Assembly (NCBI GenBank): GCA_965531145.1 | Contig: CBESOE010000006.1 | Coordinates: forward strand, 1-64,000 | From: JAQAZP01 sp965531145 | GTDB lineage: Bacteria > Acidobacteriota > JAQAZP01 | DNA: 64,000 bases | Direction of reading: 5' to 3' | Shown here: positions 45,045-53,766 of the stretch, one piece after another | Layout of the letters: each line of letters opens with the position of its first letter | How positions within the stretch are numbered: position 1 is the stretch's first letter | Notes under the pieces: model-generated | Database searches by the model: none | The model's input: only the letters and a program-made list of their open reading frames with translations | Told to the model about the DNA's origin: nothing | Position numbers and translations under genes: made by a program

Positions 45045-46100
45045 ATGCAGCCAAGAGAAAGAATCCGGATCCCGCGGCTCAGGGGCATCCCCGCCGTGTG
45101 GCTCTGTGCGTGCCTGCTGCTGGTGCTGGCGGCGGCGCCCGCCCTTGCGGGACAGCGCACCATATTTGCCGGGGGCAACCACATCATGGTCATCGACGAG
45201 ACGACCATGAGCGTGGTGGGCCAGATCTCGGTACAGAAACACATCCACCAGCTGGTGGTGGACCAGGCCCGTGAAAAGGTCTATGCCGCGCACAGTGGCG
45301 GGGTGGAGATCTTCGACGCCCGGTCCTACGCATCCCAGGGCTTCTTCACCGATGAGCCGGCCCGGCGGCTGGAACTGAGCGCCGACGGCGATACGCTCTA
45401 CGCCCTGACCCACCCGATCCTGGTCAACGATGACGGGCAAAAGCACGCCGGAGAGTACGCGATCCAGATCATCGACCTGGAGCAGAGCAAGGTCACCGGT
45501 TCGGTGAACCTGGGCTACGAGATCTTTGACGCGGTGGTGGACCCGGTGAGCGGCAAGGTGTTTGCGATGAAGCGGTTCGACCGCTCACTCGCGGTGCACA
45601 CCCTGGCCGAAGGCAAGCGGGTGGGCACGGTCAGCGTGGCCGGCGCCCTCGACCCGATGAAGGTCAACCTGCTGCACTTCATCTCGCGCAGCCCCGACGG
45701 GCAGCACCTCTACGTGCCGCAGCACGGCGCTTCGGCCTGTGTCTTTGACGTGGACACCCTGTCCGGCGCATCCCGGGCCATCGACCTCGGCGGCGAGTAT
45801 TTCGTCCGCGACAGCCAGGTCTCGCCCGACGGTCGGAGCCTCTTCCTGCTGACGGCGGACAAACTGATGGTGGTGGACACGGTGGGTCGCCGGGTGGCGG
45901 CCACCCGTTCCCTCGACGAAGTGTACATCGGCCTCGACCTCAGCGCCGACGGCAGCCGGATCTACCTCAGCAACCCGCTGCACGGTGACGGCAGTGCCGG
46001 TAACCTGCTGGTGCTTGACGCTCGCTCGCTCAAGGAGAGCGGGATGGTGGTGACCCCCGGCCTGTCCCTGTTCACCGCAGTTGCCTTCGAGCGTGACTGA
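45045..46100 (+). CDS. Beta-propeller subunit (QhpB-like), set 1
   Basis: A 351-residue exported protein: signal peptide at ~15-36 (VWLCACLLLVLAAAPALAG), then about seven YVTN-type beta-propeller blades, with repeats such as HIMVIDETTMSVVGQISV, GGVEIFDARSYASQGFF, LELSADGDTLYALTHP and QVSPDGRSLFLLTADKLMVV. Length and layout fit the QHNDH beta subunit (seven blades, ~340 residues mature). It follows gamma by 28 bases (TGGAGGAA before ATG) and would form the cavity around the CTQ site. Residues 38-350 show clear homology to the set-2 propeller at 54134 (shared AHSGGVE, LSADG and YAL blocks). Confidence 0.78.
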   Translation: MQPRERIRIPRLRGIPAVWLCACLLLVLAAAPALAGQRTIFAGGNHIMVIDETTMSVVGQISVQKHIHQLVVDQAREKVYAAHSGGVEIFDARSYASQGFFTDEPARRLELSADGDTLYALTHPILVNDDGQKHAGEYAIQIIDLEQSKVTGSVNLGYEIFDAVVDPVSGKVFAMKRFDRSLAVHTLAEGKRVGTVSVAGALDPMKVNLLHFISRSPDGQHLYVPQHGASACVFDVDTLSGASRAIDLGGEYFVRDSQVSPDGRSLFLLTADKLMVVDTVGRRVAATRSLDEVYIGLDLSADGSRIYLSNPLHGDGSAGNLLVLDARSLKESGMVVTPGLSLFTAVAFERD

Positions 46101-46121
46101 AAGTAGGAAGGAAAGAAAATC

Positions 46122-48500
46122 ATGAGCACTTGTTCCAAAAGATTTCTGCCCGTCCTCTTCACGCTGTGGGCAGTGGGGGCGCTCTGTGTCGTCCCGGCCC
46201 AGGCCGGGTTCGAAAAGATCGAACTCGACAGCGGCGTGAACGGACCGAAGTCGCTCCAGGTGGTGGACCTGGACGGGGTCAACGGCCTCGACCTGGTGGC
46301 GGTCAACACCTTTGACGACCGGGTTGTGTGGTATGAAAATCTCGGCAACGAGGTCTTCACCATGCACATCGTGGGCACCATGAGCAACCCCTCGTCGGTG
46401 GCCGTGGGCGACCTGAACAACGACGGGAACCTCGACCTGGTGGTGAGCAGTTTCTACGCCGGTCCGGAGAACTGGTATCTTTCATACTATCTCAACGACG
46501 GCAGCGAGAACTTCACCCACCACACCATCGACACCAACCTCGATGGAGCCGAGGACGTGGTGCTGGCCACCCTCGACACCGGCACCAGCCTCGACATCGC
46601 GGTGGTGGCCTACGAGGCGGACGCCGTGGTCTGGTATGAGAGCAACGGCGCTGCCACGCCCAGCTTCACCCGGCACAACATCGCCACCGACAAGGTGCAC
46701 TCCGAATCCATCGATGCCGCTGACCTCGACGGTGACGGCGACATGGACCTGGTGACCTCTGCCTTCCTCGACAACGAGATCCTCTGGTGGGAGAACTCGG
46801 GCGGCGCGTCGCCGACCTTCAGTGAGCGCGTGGCCGGCACGATCAACGGCCCCAAGGACGTGGGTTTCGCCAACGTGGACGGCGACGGTGACCTGGATAT
46901 CGTGGCCGTGTCATTTCAGGACGACGAAGTGGTCTGGCTTGACAACAACGGCAGCGAAATCTTCACCACCATCGTGGCCGGAGCTACGGCCCGCGGCCCG
47001 GTGGCCGTGCATGCCGCCGACCGCAACGGTGACGGTAATACCGACCTGGTGGTGGGCTGCTTCGACGGTGACGAGGTCGATTCGTTTGCCAACGATGGTT
47101 TCGAAAACTTCACCATGGCCGTGGTGGACGCTTCCCTGGGCGGCGCCGAGTCACCGGTGGTGGTGGACCTGGACCAGAATGGCGAGGCCGACCTGGTGGC
47201 CGCCGGTTTCTTCGATGACAACATCGTCTGGTATGTGAACAAGGCCATCTTCTACGACGGCTACACCCTCGATGACAGTGCCGGCGGCAACGGTGACGGC
47301 AACCCCGATCCGGGCGAGACCATCACCCTGGTGGTGGACATCCGCAATGAGGGTGACACCACAATGACCGGTGTGTATGGCGTGCTGGACTCCGATCAGC
47401 CCGGTTACGTGACCTGGGCTGACGACACGGCCACCTACCCCAACATCCCGGTGGCGGGCAGCGCTTCGAGCAACGCCCCGCACTACAAGTTCACCCTCTC
47501 CCAGACCACCCCCTGCGGCCAGGCGGTGAATTTCACCTTTGACATGTACTCAGACCAGGACAACGGCGGCGCCGGCTTCGGCATGGGCATCGGCGGCATC
47601 GTCGATGACATGGAGAGTGGCGAGGGCAGCTGGACCCACTTTGCCGATATCGGCGCCGATGACTGGGCCATTGTTTCGGCGGCCCAGGCACATAGCCCGA
47701 TCCATGCCTGGCTCGGCAGTGACGCACCCGTGGACACCGACAAGAGCCTGGTCACCTCGACGGTCAATGTTTCCGGTTCCGGCGTGTTCAGCTTCTGGCA
47801 CACGTACAATTATGAGAATTTTTACGATGGCGGTGTGATCGAACTGTCCACTGACGGCGGTACCAGCTGGGCTGACATCGGCGGCCTGATCACCTCGGGC
47901 AACGGTTACAACACCACGCTGAGTTCCGGCAATCCGATGGGCGCCCGCGAGGCCTGGTCCGGCGGCAGTATCGGCGCCATGGAAGAAGTGACGGTGGATC
48001 TGTCCAGTTATGACGGCGAGGCGGTGAATATTCGATTCCGCATTGGTTGCGATTATTCGGTTGGCGGTGTTGGTTGGTATATCGACGACGTGACCCTCGA
48101 GGACTGCCAGGTCTACCAGGGCTCCACCATGGACTGTGACTACACCATCACCCCGCTCAGCGGCACCGTGCCGTTCCTGACGATCCACCGCGTGACCCTG
48201 AGCAACAATCTCGCCGGCGGTGCGGTCTACACCCGGAGAATCGCCGGGCGGATCGCGGTGACCATCGGCAACGGGAATTACTTCAATCCGTGGCGCGCCG
48301 GGTACACCAACATTGCTCCGTTGGACCTTTTTTACACGCAGTGGCCGATGAATTTTCCTGGGCTGCCCACTGTTCTGGGTGACAACACCTTCGAGCTCAC
48401 TGCCATGGACGTCACCCCCAGTCCGTACAACCAGCCGCCCTATCCACCGTCCGGCGACACCTGCACCCAGGTCAACGTGGTGGACGCGCATGCGCCCTAA
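46122..48500 (+). CDS. Secreted FG-GAP/VCBS repeat protein with C-terminal jelly-roll-like domain
   Basis: A 792-residue protein. Signal peptide (PVLFTLWAVGALCVVPAQA). Residues ~30-370 hold about seven repeats with D-x-D-G-D-x-D calcium-type loops (VVDLDGVNGLDLVAV, AVGDLNNDGNLDLVV, ADLDGDGDMDLVTS, VDGDGDLDIVAVSFQ), each followed by WYEN- or WWEN-type strands. A linker domain (~375-460) precedes a MAM/jelly-roll-like segment (VFSFWHTYNYENFYDGGVIE, VGWYIDDVTLEDCQ). It starts 22 bases after beta 1 and is thus probably in the set-1 operon; a strong terminator follows. Surface adhesion, or a scaffold for the CTQ enzyme, is possible; its role is inferred from position only. Confidence 0.75.
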   Translation: MSTCSKRFLPVLFTLWAVGALCVVPAQAGFEKIELDSGVNGPKSLQVVDLDGVNGLDLVAVNTFDDRVVWYENLGNEVFTMHIVGTMSNPSSVAVGDLNNDGNLDLVVSSFYAGPENWYLSYYLNDGSENFTHHTIDTNLDGAEDVVLATLDTGTSLDIAVVAYEADAVVWYESNGAATPSFTRHNIATDKVHSESIDAADLDGDGDMDLVTSAFLDNEILWWENSGGASPTFSERVAGTINGPKDVGFANVDGDGDLDIVAVSFQDDEVVWLDNNGSEIFTTIVAGATARGPVAVHAADRNGDGNTDLVVGCFDGDEVDSFANDGFENFTMAVVDASLGGAESPVVVDLDQNGEADLVAAGFFDDNIVWYVNKAIFYDGYTLDDSAGGNGDGNPDPGETITLVVDIRNEGDTTMTGVYGVLDSDQPGYVTWADDTATYPNIPVAGSASSNAPHYKFTLSQTTPCGQAVNFTFDMYSDQDNGGAGFGMGIGGIVDDMESGEGSWTHFADIGADDWAIVSAAQAHSPIHAWLGSDAPVDTDKSLVTSTVNVSGSGVFSFWHTYNYENFYDGGVIELSTDGGTSWADIGGLITSGNGYNTTLSSGNPMGAREAWSGGSIGAMEEVTVDLSSYDGEAVNIRFRIGCDYSVGGVGWYIDDVTLEDCQVYQGSTMDCDYTITPLSGTVPFLTIHRVTLSNNLAGGAVYTRRIAGRIAVTIGNGNYFNPWRAGYTNIAPLDLFYTQWPMNFPGLPTVLGDNTFELTAMDVTPSPYNQPPYPPSGDTCTQVNVVDAHAP

Positions 48501-48530
48501 GCTGCGGTAAGAGCGTTCTGTACACAACCA

Positions 48531-48560
48531 GCCCCCGGGAACGATCCCGGGGGCTTTTTT
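48531..48560 (+). terminator. Strong rho-independent terminator of the set-1 operon
   Basis: The arms GCCCCCGGGA and TCCCGGGGGC, with a four-base loop ACGA, are followed by TTTTTT. It lies 30 bases after the FG-GAP stop codon and closes the operon that begins at the sigma-54 promoter. Confidence 0.9.
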
Positions 48561-48597
48561 CTTACATACCGCTGGTAGAGGGATAGGGCTCGGTCAA

Positions 48598-48676
48598 GTC
48601 AGGAGATGGATCCTGCAATCCGGCGACCTTGGAGCGTTTCGCGACGGGAGCAAGGATGCAGGATCCATCTCCTGAC
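48598..48676. repeat. 79-bp inverted-repeat element
   Basis: The arm GTCAGGAGATGGATCCTGCA at 48598-48617 is repeated exactly, as its reverse complement, at 48657-48676. The 39-base centre has no open frame. It lies directly before the 3' end of the dCMP deaminase gene. It resembles the other short inverted elements in the window. Confidence 0.75.
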
Positions 48677-48683
48677 CATGCAG

Positions 48684-49145
48684 CTATTCCTCCGGGTCCA
48701 CCTGCACCAGGTCGATCTCGGTGTCCTGGAGCAGGCGCTGCATGATCTCGATCTTGTAGGGCTTGATATAGTGAATGCGGTTGATCCCCACGTTGATCAG
48801 CACCTTGCCGCAGTGGTAGCAGGGGGAGTGGGTGATGTAGATGTCCGCCCCGCGGATGGCCGTGCCGTTCGACGCGGCCTGGGCGATGGCGTTGATTTCG
48901 GCGTGGATCGTGCGGAAGCAGTTCTCCTCCTCGGCGCCGTCGGGGTCCTTGGAGTGGTAGATCAGGCAGCCCACGTCGTCGCAGTGGGGTTGGCCCGAGG
49001 GGGAGCCGTTGTACCCGGTGGCAAGGATCGAGCGGTTGCGAACCAGCACCGCGCCCACCGCGGCCCGGGGACAGGTGGACCGTTCGGCCACCTGGCGGGC
49101 AATTCTCATGAAGTAGCGCTCCCAGTCCAGACGACCTCGGCTCAC
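48684..49145 (-). CDS. dCMP deaminase (ComEB-like)
   Basis: A 153-residue cytidine/deoxycytidylate deaminase family enzyme. Zinc ligands: HAEINAIAQAASNGT (HAE, proton shuttle Glu) and SPCYHCGKVLINVG (PCxxC). The N-terminal WERYFMRIARQVAERSTCPR and GAVLVRNRSILATGYNGSPS are typical of dCMP deaminases, and the extra GCLIYHSKDP segment with Cys matches the second structural zinc site of this group. It converts dCMP to dUMP for thymidylate synthesis. GTG 49145 is the start, preceded by GGAGGG. No competence genes are nearby. Confidence 0.88.
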   Translation of the reverse strand: MSRGRLDWERYFMRIARQVAERSTCPRAAVGAVLVRNRSILATGYNGSPSGQPHCDDVGCLIYHSKDPDGAEEENCFRTIHAEINAIAQAASNGTAIRGADIYITHSPCYHCGKVLINVGINRIHYIKPYKIEIMQRLLQDTEIDLVQVDPEE

Positions 49146-49183
49146 GTTGTCATCCCTCCCTCATTTTCCAGCCGGAGAGCCCG

Positions 49184-50815
49184 TCAACGCAGGCCCCCGG
49201 CGGTGTCTGTCCACTGGCTGCCGATCCGCTGGGTCACCTCCAGCAGTTCATCCGGCAGTCCCTTGCCGTATGTCTCCATTGTATCAGTGCCCATTTCCTC
49301 AATCCAATCCGCGGCTGCCGCCATCAGGTCGAACTGCGACCGGGTGGAAGCCCGCCGCACCAGGTCCTCATCGGCCGGCCGCTGTTCACGTACCAGGCTG
49401 GCCAGGGTGCCGGCCATTCTCCCGGTGAGTGGCACCAGCACCTCCATTCGCCGGTCCTCGAAGCGGAAGTCCCAGCCGAATCCCGCGGTGGAGCGGCGCA
49501 CCAGCCCGTCGGCCATGGCCTTGCGGAAGATGGGGGTGAACTCGTTGTAGAGCGTCAGCCGCGATCCCACCGAGATGGCCGTGCGCAGGAACGGGGCTTC
49601 TCGCTCGATGATCGCCAGGTTTTCCCGCAGCTCATCCAGGCTGCACCAGGGGTGGAGCAGGATCAGGCCGTGACCCCGGTAGCCTTCCACCGCCTGCGGA
49701 CCGAACTTCTGGTGCAGTTCACGCAATATGCGGCAGGCCTCGATATTCTCCTCCACCGTGGCCCCCTTGTTGAAGATGTCGAGGTGGCGCTGGACAAAGC
49801 TCTCGAATCCGAGCTGCATGATCTGCATCTTGCCGCCGATGGACGAGAGACTGGAGATGCAGCGTTCCAGGGATTCCCGGTGACGGACCAGCAGTGCCGG
49901 GGTGGTGCGGATATAGAGCCGCTCGGGCGGGATCCCTTCACCGATGGCTTTTTCCACCAGTGGCTCGAGGAAGCGGAAGGGGTTCTCGCTCTGGATGTAG
50001 ACGTCGTTCGTTTTCCACTCCTCCCGCAGGTGGCGTGCCTGTTCCAGCACCAGGTCCACCGTGTCGTCCACCGGCAGCAGACGGGTTTCCTGGTTGCGGA
50101 AGACGCAGAAACTGCAGCCGCGGGAGCCGGTTTCGATCTGACGGGCCAGTGCCTCCCTGGCCCGGGGCAGCAGGCTGGGGTCCTTGAGCACCGGGTGGGG
50201 CGGCAGGTTGCCAAACAGCTCGTTCTTCGCCGCGGGCCGGGCATAGTGGCACCCGAACTCGGGAACCACCGCGGGGAGTTTCAGCGAGACTTCCCGGCTG
50301 CGGTGGGGGCCGACGTAGGTCCAGCGGAACTCGGGACGGTAGGGGATGATTTCGGCACGCACGTCCCACTGGCCGTCGATGCCGCTGTGATCCACCTTGC
50401 CGCCGGGCACCCGGTGGAACAGGCCCGGAACCTGGTCCAGTGTTGCCGAACCGGACAGGGCTTTCACCAGGGCGAGAATCGCCCGCCGTCCCGGCCCGAC
50501 GATGGCGTATTCCGCCGGGCTGTGCAGAAAGAGGGTCAGCGCATTCACTCCGCCCAGCAGCAGGGGTGTTTCTCCCAGCTCACCCTTGATCCGCCGGACT
50601 GCCTGCAGGGGAAAAATCGACTCCAGCGCCACCAGATCTAACCCCTCCTCCCGGGCGATGGACGAGATCCGGTCTGCCTCGGCGATATTCACCAGGTAGG
50701 GGTGGACCTCCACTCCGGCCTCCCGCAAATCATTGACAAAGAGGCACATCCCGAGGTGAGGTGGGGTGTCCGGATACAGGAGTTCGCAGGCGAAAAGCCC
50801 GATTTTGAGCGGCAT
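49184..50815 (-). CDS. Radical SAM-fold protein with incomplete cluster motif
   Basis: A 543-residue protein with a B12-binding-type Rossmann N-terminus (LKIGLFACELLYPDTPPHLG, TPLLLGGVNALTLF, YAIVGPGRRA) and a radical SAM-like barrel (DVYIQSENPFRFLEP, QLGFESFVQRHLDIFNKGAT). In the place of C-x3-C-x2-C the sequence reads TGSRGCSFCVFRN: the last two Cys are present but the first position is Gly. Either another Cys (for example in FGCHYARP, ~40 residues upstream) acts as ligand or the protein does no radical chemistry. It lies between the two CTQ gene sets on the opposite strand. ATG 50815. Family and role otherwise unknown. Confidence 0.65.
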   Translation of the reverse strand: MPLKIGLFACELLYPDTPPHLGMCLFVNDLREAGVEVHPYLVNIAEADRISSIAREEGLDLVALESIFPLQAVRRIKGELGETPLLLGGVNALTLFLHSPAEYAIVGPGRRAILALVKALSGSATLDQVPGLFHRVPGGKVDHSGIDGQWDVRAEIIPYRPEFRWTYVGPHRSREVSLKLPAVVPEFGCHYARPAAKNELFGNLPPHPVLKDPSLLPRAREALARQIETGSRGCSFCVFRNQETRLLPVDDTVDLVLEQARHLREEWKTNDVYIQSENPFRFLEPLVEKAIGEGIPPERLYIRTTPALLVRHRESLERCISSLSSIGGKMQIMQLGFESFVQRHLDIFNKGATVEENIEACRILRELHQKFGPQAVEGYRGHGLILLHPWCSLDELRENLAIIEREAPFLRTAISVGSRLTLYNEFTPIFRKAMADGLVRRSTAGFGWDFRFEDRRMEVLVPLTGRMAGTLASLVREQRPADEDLVRRASTRSQFDLMAAAADWIEEMGTDTMETYGKGLPDELLEVTQRIGSQWTDTAGGLR

Positions 50816-51301
50816 CTGGATCTCCGCTGAGCTGCTTGATGACCAGCCGGATGACCGACCGTGGGCGGAGCAGAGTATAGCACATCGGATTCCGGCTGCC
50901 GTTGGCGGGATACCCCGGGATGTGGTTGAGACGAAAACTCGACACTTTTCATCGTGATTGAAAAGATAAGTTTTTGTCCTGAAACATCTTCCAGATTTCC
51001 CCTGGCCGTTGAAAAAATAAAGTAACTGTTGATTCCGGCTGAGAATTGCCTTGCCCGGTGAGGGGTCGGGAGGATATAATAACCGGACTTATGTGTGTTC
51101 AGTATCATGATGATCTGTGGTTTGTGCTGCAGGTGTTCTGTGAGTTGCAGCCATGAGAACGCTTGTCTCCCGAGGATTTCAGCAGTGCCGGGTGGTGGCG
51201 TTGGTGTGCCGGTCTGTCCAGCGCATCGGTGTCACTCAGGCACAGCGTCCCCGGTTCGAGGCGAGCACATCACTGCATGGCGTTAGGAGGAGGTGCCAGG
51301 G
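50816..51301. other. Region between divergent genes with a promoter for set 2
   Basis: About 485 bases between the minus-strand radical SAM-like gene and the set-2 alpha gene. It contains the sigma-70-type promoter at 51051-51080 and a leader of ~215 bases. The sigma-54 consensus found before set 1 is not seen here. GGAGGAGG at 51286-51293 is the alpha 2 ribosome-binding site. I see no gene in the rest; small frames there lack protein-like character. Confidence 0.45.
51051..51080 (+). promoter_or_regulatory. Sigma-70-type promoter for the set-2 operon
   Basis: TTGCCC at 51051-51056 and a perfect TATAAT at 51075-51080 are 18 bases apart. The start would lie near 51087, giving a 5' leader of about 215 bases before the alpha gene at 51302. 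Confidence 0.55.
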
Positions 51302-52219
51302 ATGAAGGACAGGATCTGTTTGTTGAGCCGGAAGGCCCCCGTGCTGGGAGTCATGCTGGCGGCGGCCTTGCTGGCGTTCGGCCCGCTGGCCGTGGAGTGC
51401 CCCGCGGAAACGGGGTTCGGGGCCTCGATCACACCCACCGTGCCGTTGAGCACCCAGGAGCCGGTGGCTCCGTTGCCCACTGCACCGGAATGTGTCTATC
51501 CCGTGGACGGATTTGCTTTGGGGCAGGACGTCTGGGTGGCCGTGCCGTCGGTGGCCAACGGTCACGACCTCTCCGGGTCCACGGCCCGGGTCTACATCAT
51601 GCCCCACCGGGCTCCGGAAGACTGGACCACCGGTTCCCGGCTTCTCGACATCAGCGCCGGGTATGAGATGATCACCATCCAGCCGGGCAAGCCCTTTGAG
51701 AACTACCTGATGATCTGGACCAATCCCCAGCGGGTGGGAACCTACGACATCGTGGTGGACTTCGAACCCTACGGCACTTTCCAGCGTGCCTCCGACCTGG
51801 TGGATCACGGCGGCAAGACCGGAATCCCGGGATTCGCCATCCTCGGTGCGGGGAGCGTCGACTACCTGATGATCACTCCTGACACGGGGTGGCATGACAA
51901 GGTCTGCACGCGGATCTTCGGTGTCGGCCCCTATCCCGGCGGCCTGCCCGAAGGCGTCGAGTATTTCGTGGCCTACGGCTGGAACAACGGCCCCAACGGC
52001 AACCCGGAGAGCGGCAGCGGTGACGATATTGCTCTCGGCCCGGTGAGCGCCGACTGGTCGATCAACCTGGCCGAGGATGTGGCCCGGATCAACGAGTTGA
52101 ACGGGGTGTATATCACCGGTGAGCATACCGGCTCCGGCGACGTGATGGCCGCCTATTCCGGCGCCACCTCGGACAGCGTCCCCATTAACACCACCGCGCC
52201 CACGTGGGTCAGGGACTGA
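51302..52219 (+). CDS. Heme-less QHNDH alpha-like subunit, set 2
   Basis: A 305-residue exported protein from ATG 51302 with GGAGGAGG upstream; signal peptide at ~12-34 (VLGVMLAAALLAFGPLA). It is paralogous to the set-1 alpha: YPVDGFALGQDVWVAVPS, STARVYIMPHRA and YDIVVDFEPYGTFQRASDLV. Residues ~195-300 again match the last domain of the QHNDH alpha subunit (VDYLMITPDTG, YGWNNGPNGNP, GSGDDIALGPVSADWSI, INELNGVYITGE). No CxxCH heme motif occurs, so it is not a cytochrome. The maturase gene follows seven bases after the stop, which ties this subunit to the CTQ pathway. Probably a structural part of the periplasmic complex. Confidence 0.72.
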   Translation: MKDRICLLSRKAPVLGVMLAAALLAFGPLAVECPAETGFGASITPTVPLSTQEPVAPLPTAPECVYPVDGFALGQDVWVAVPSVANGHDLSGSTARVYIMPHRAPEDWTTGSRLLDISAGYEMITIQPGKPFENYLMIWTNPQRVGTYDIVVDFEPYGTFQRASDLVDHGGKTGIPGFAILGAGSVDYLMITPDTGWHDKVCTRIFGVGPYPGGLPEGVEYFVAYGWNNGPNGNPESGSGDDIALGPVSADWSINLAEDVARINELNGVYITGEHTGSGDVMAAYSGATSDSVPINTTAPTWVRD

Positions 52220-52226
52220 AGACAGC

Positions 52227-53684
52227 ATGACAGAAACGGGTGGCAGCGAAAAAATATTGACCCTGCGGGAGGTTCACGTCTTCCGCGAGCGGGAGCGTGA
52301 CTTTCTGCTCTCGGTGCCCAATTGCGCTTTCTGGAACGTGGACGCCCCGGCGGCGGCCATGGTTCGCCAGCTCTCACGGGAAATGAAGAAGTCCGACGGC
52401 TGGACCCGCAGTGCGATCCAGGACCGCTTCGGCGAGGAATACGGCCGTGAGGAGGTTGGCGAGATCGTGGACGAACTGGCCGGTGTGGGCCTGTTCTACG
52501 AGAAGGGTGACGGCACCACCGCCCCCGAGGCGGCCATTGACCGCTTCCCCCGTTCGTCGCTGCAGATCGGTTCCCTGACCTGCAACGTCTCCCACGACTG
52601 CAACCTCAGCTGCTCCTATTGCTATGGCGACGGCGGCTCCTATGGCGGCAAAGCCGAGTTGATGACCGAGGAGATGGGGCTGCGCTACGTCGAGATGCTC
52701 TTTGCCAATTCCGGCCAGCTGGACAAGGTCCACATGACCTTTTTTGGCGGTGAGCCGTTGATGAACATGCCGGTCGTCCGTGCGGCGGTGGCGCGTGGTG
52801 AGGAACTGTCGAAGGAGACGGGCAAGAAGATCAACTTCAGCCTGACCACCAACGGCACCCTGGTCACCCCGGAGATCGCCGCGTTCCTCGATGAGCACCG
52901 TATCGGCGTCTCGCTGAGCCTGGACGGCCCGCCGGAGATCAACGATGCGGTCCGGGTGTTCAAGGACAGTGACGAGAGCACCCACGAGGCGGTTCGCAAG
53001 GTCATGTCGATGTTTAAGAAGGGACGGCCGCTGGGCACCCGGGTCACCATGACCCGCAAGTCCCTCGATGTCACCGGTGCGGTGGACCACCTGCTGAAGA
53101 TGGGCTTTTTCGAGGTCGGTGTCACCCCGGTGAATTGCGGCGACCCCGAGCTGGATTTCGACAAGGACGACCTCGAGCGGTTTCACGAAGGGTGTTGCGC
53201 CATCGGTGATCTGTATCTCGAACGGGCGATTGCCGGTGGTTACTACGGCTTTTCCAATCTCTCCAATGTGCTGCGCCAGCTGCACACCGGCGAGGACAAG
53301 GCCTACCCCTGCGGAGCCGGCATCCAGCTCTACGCCGGCGACCCTTCGGGCGATCTCTACATGTGCCACCGTCTGGTGGGTAACGACAAATACCGCGTGG
53401 GCGACGTGGACAAGGGTATCGACCACGATCGGCAGGGTGATTTCCTGCGCCTGGTCAACCTGGAAAACAAGGAGGGCTGCAGCGGCTGCTGGGCCCGTTA
53501 CATTTGCAGCGGCGGCTGCTACTACATCTCGGAACTGCACTACGGGGACCCGTCCCGTACTCACCACCTCTACTGCAGGTTCCTGCGCAAGTGGTACGAG
53601 TACAGCATCGGGCTCTACGCCGAGATCATGGAGCGCTGCCCGGAGTTTATCACCAAGGTTCTCGACCCTCGCATCGTTTGCTGA
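52227..53684 (+). CDS. qhpD: Radical SAM/SPASM thioether maturase (QhpD-like)
   Basis: A 485-residue cytoplasmic enzyme, close to the ~476 residues of Paracoccus QhpD. Residues ~1-100 form a PqqD-like precursor-binding region. The radical SAM core contains HDCNLSCSYCYGDGG (Cys125, Cys129, Cys132), TFFGGEPLMN and SLSLDGPPEIND. The SPASM part has YPCGAG, LYMCHRLVGN and CSGCWARYICSGGCYYIS, giving the auxiliary clusters. QhpD forms the three Cys-to-Asp/Glu thioether bonds in the gamma peptide. The substrate gene lies 82 bases downstream. The two gamma peptides share the leader MKHLKP, so the enzyme can be expected to act on both. ATG 52227. Confidence 0.88.
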   Translation: MTETGGSEKILTLREVHVFRERERDFLLSVPNCAFWNVDAPAAAMVRQLSREMKKSDGWTRSAIQDRFGEEYGREEVGEIVDELAGVGLFYEKGDGTTAPEAAIDRFPRSSLQIGSLTCNVSHDCNLSCSYCYGDGGSYGGKAELMTEEMGLRYVEMLFANSGQLDKVHMTFFGGEPLMNMPVVRAAVARGEELSKETGKKINFSLTTNGTLVTPEIAAFLDEHRIGVSLSLDGPPEINDAVRVFKDSDESTHEAVRKVMSMFKKGRPLGTRVTMTRKSLDVTGAVDHLLKMGFFEVGVTPVNCGDPELDFDKDDLERFHEGCCAIGDLYLERAIAGGYYGFSNLSNVLRQLHTGEDKAYPCGAGIQLYAGDPSGDLYMCHRLVGNDKYRVGDVDKGIDHDRQGDFLRLVNLENKEGCSGCWARYICSGGCYYISELHYGDPSRTHHLYCRFLRKWYEYSIGLYAEIMERCPEFITKVLDPRIVC

Positions 53685-53766
53685 GAGCGGTGCCGGGTCT
53701 CGACAGATCAGTTGTTCAGCTGCTCGCGGTGGGAGAGCCGGGAGCGGCACTGAACGGGAGGACGAT

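Noticed and set aside
51220..51270. tRNA-like GGTTCGA segment before the set-2 alpha gene
   Set aside because: The flanking bases do not form a T stem, and no acceptor, D or anticodon arm is present.
50816..51301. Sigma-54 promoter for set 2
   Set aside because: GG/GC pairs near 51118 are 10 bases apart, not 12, and the flanking bases do not match; a sigma-70-type site fits better.
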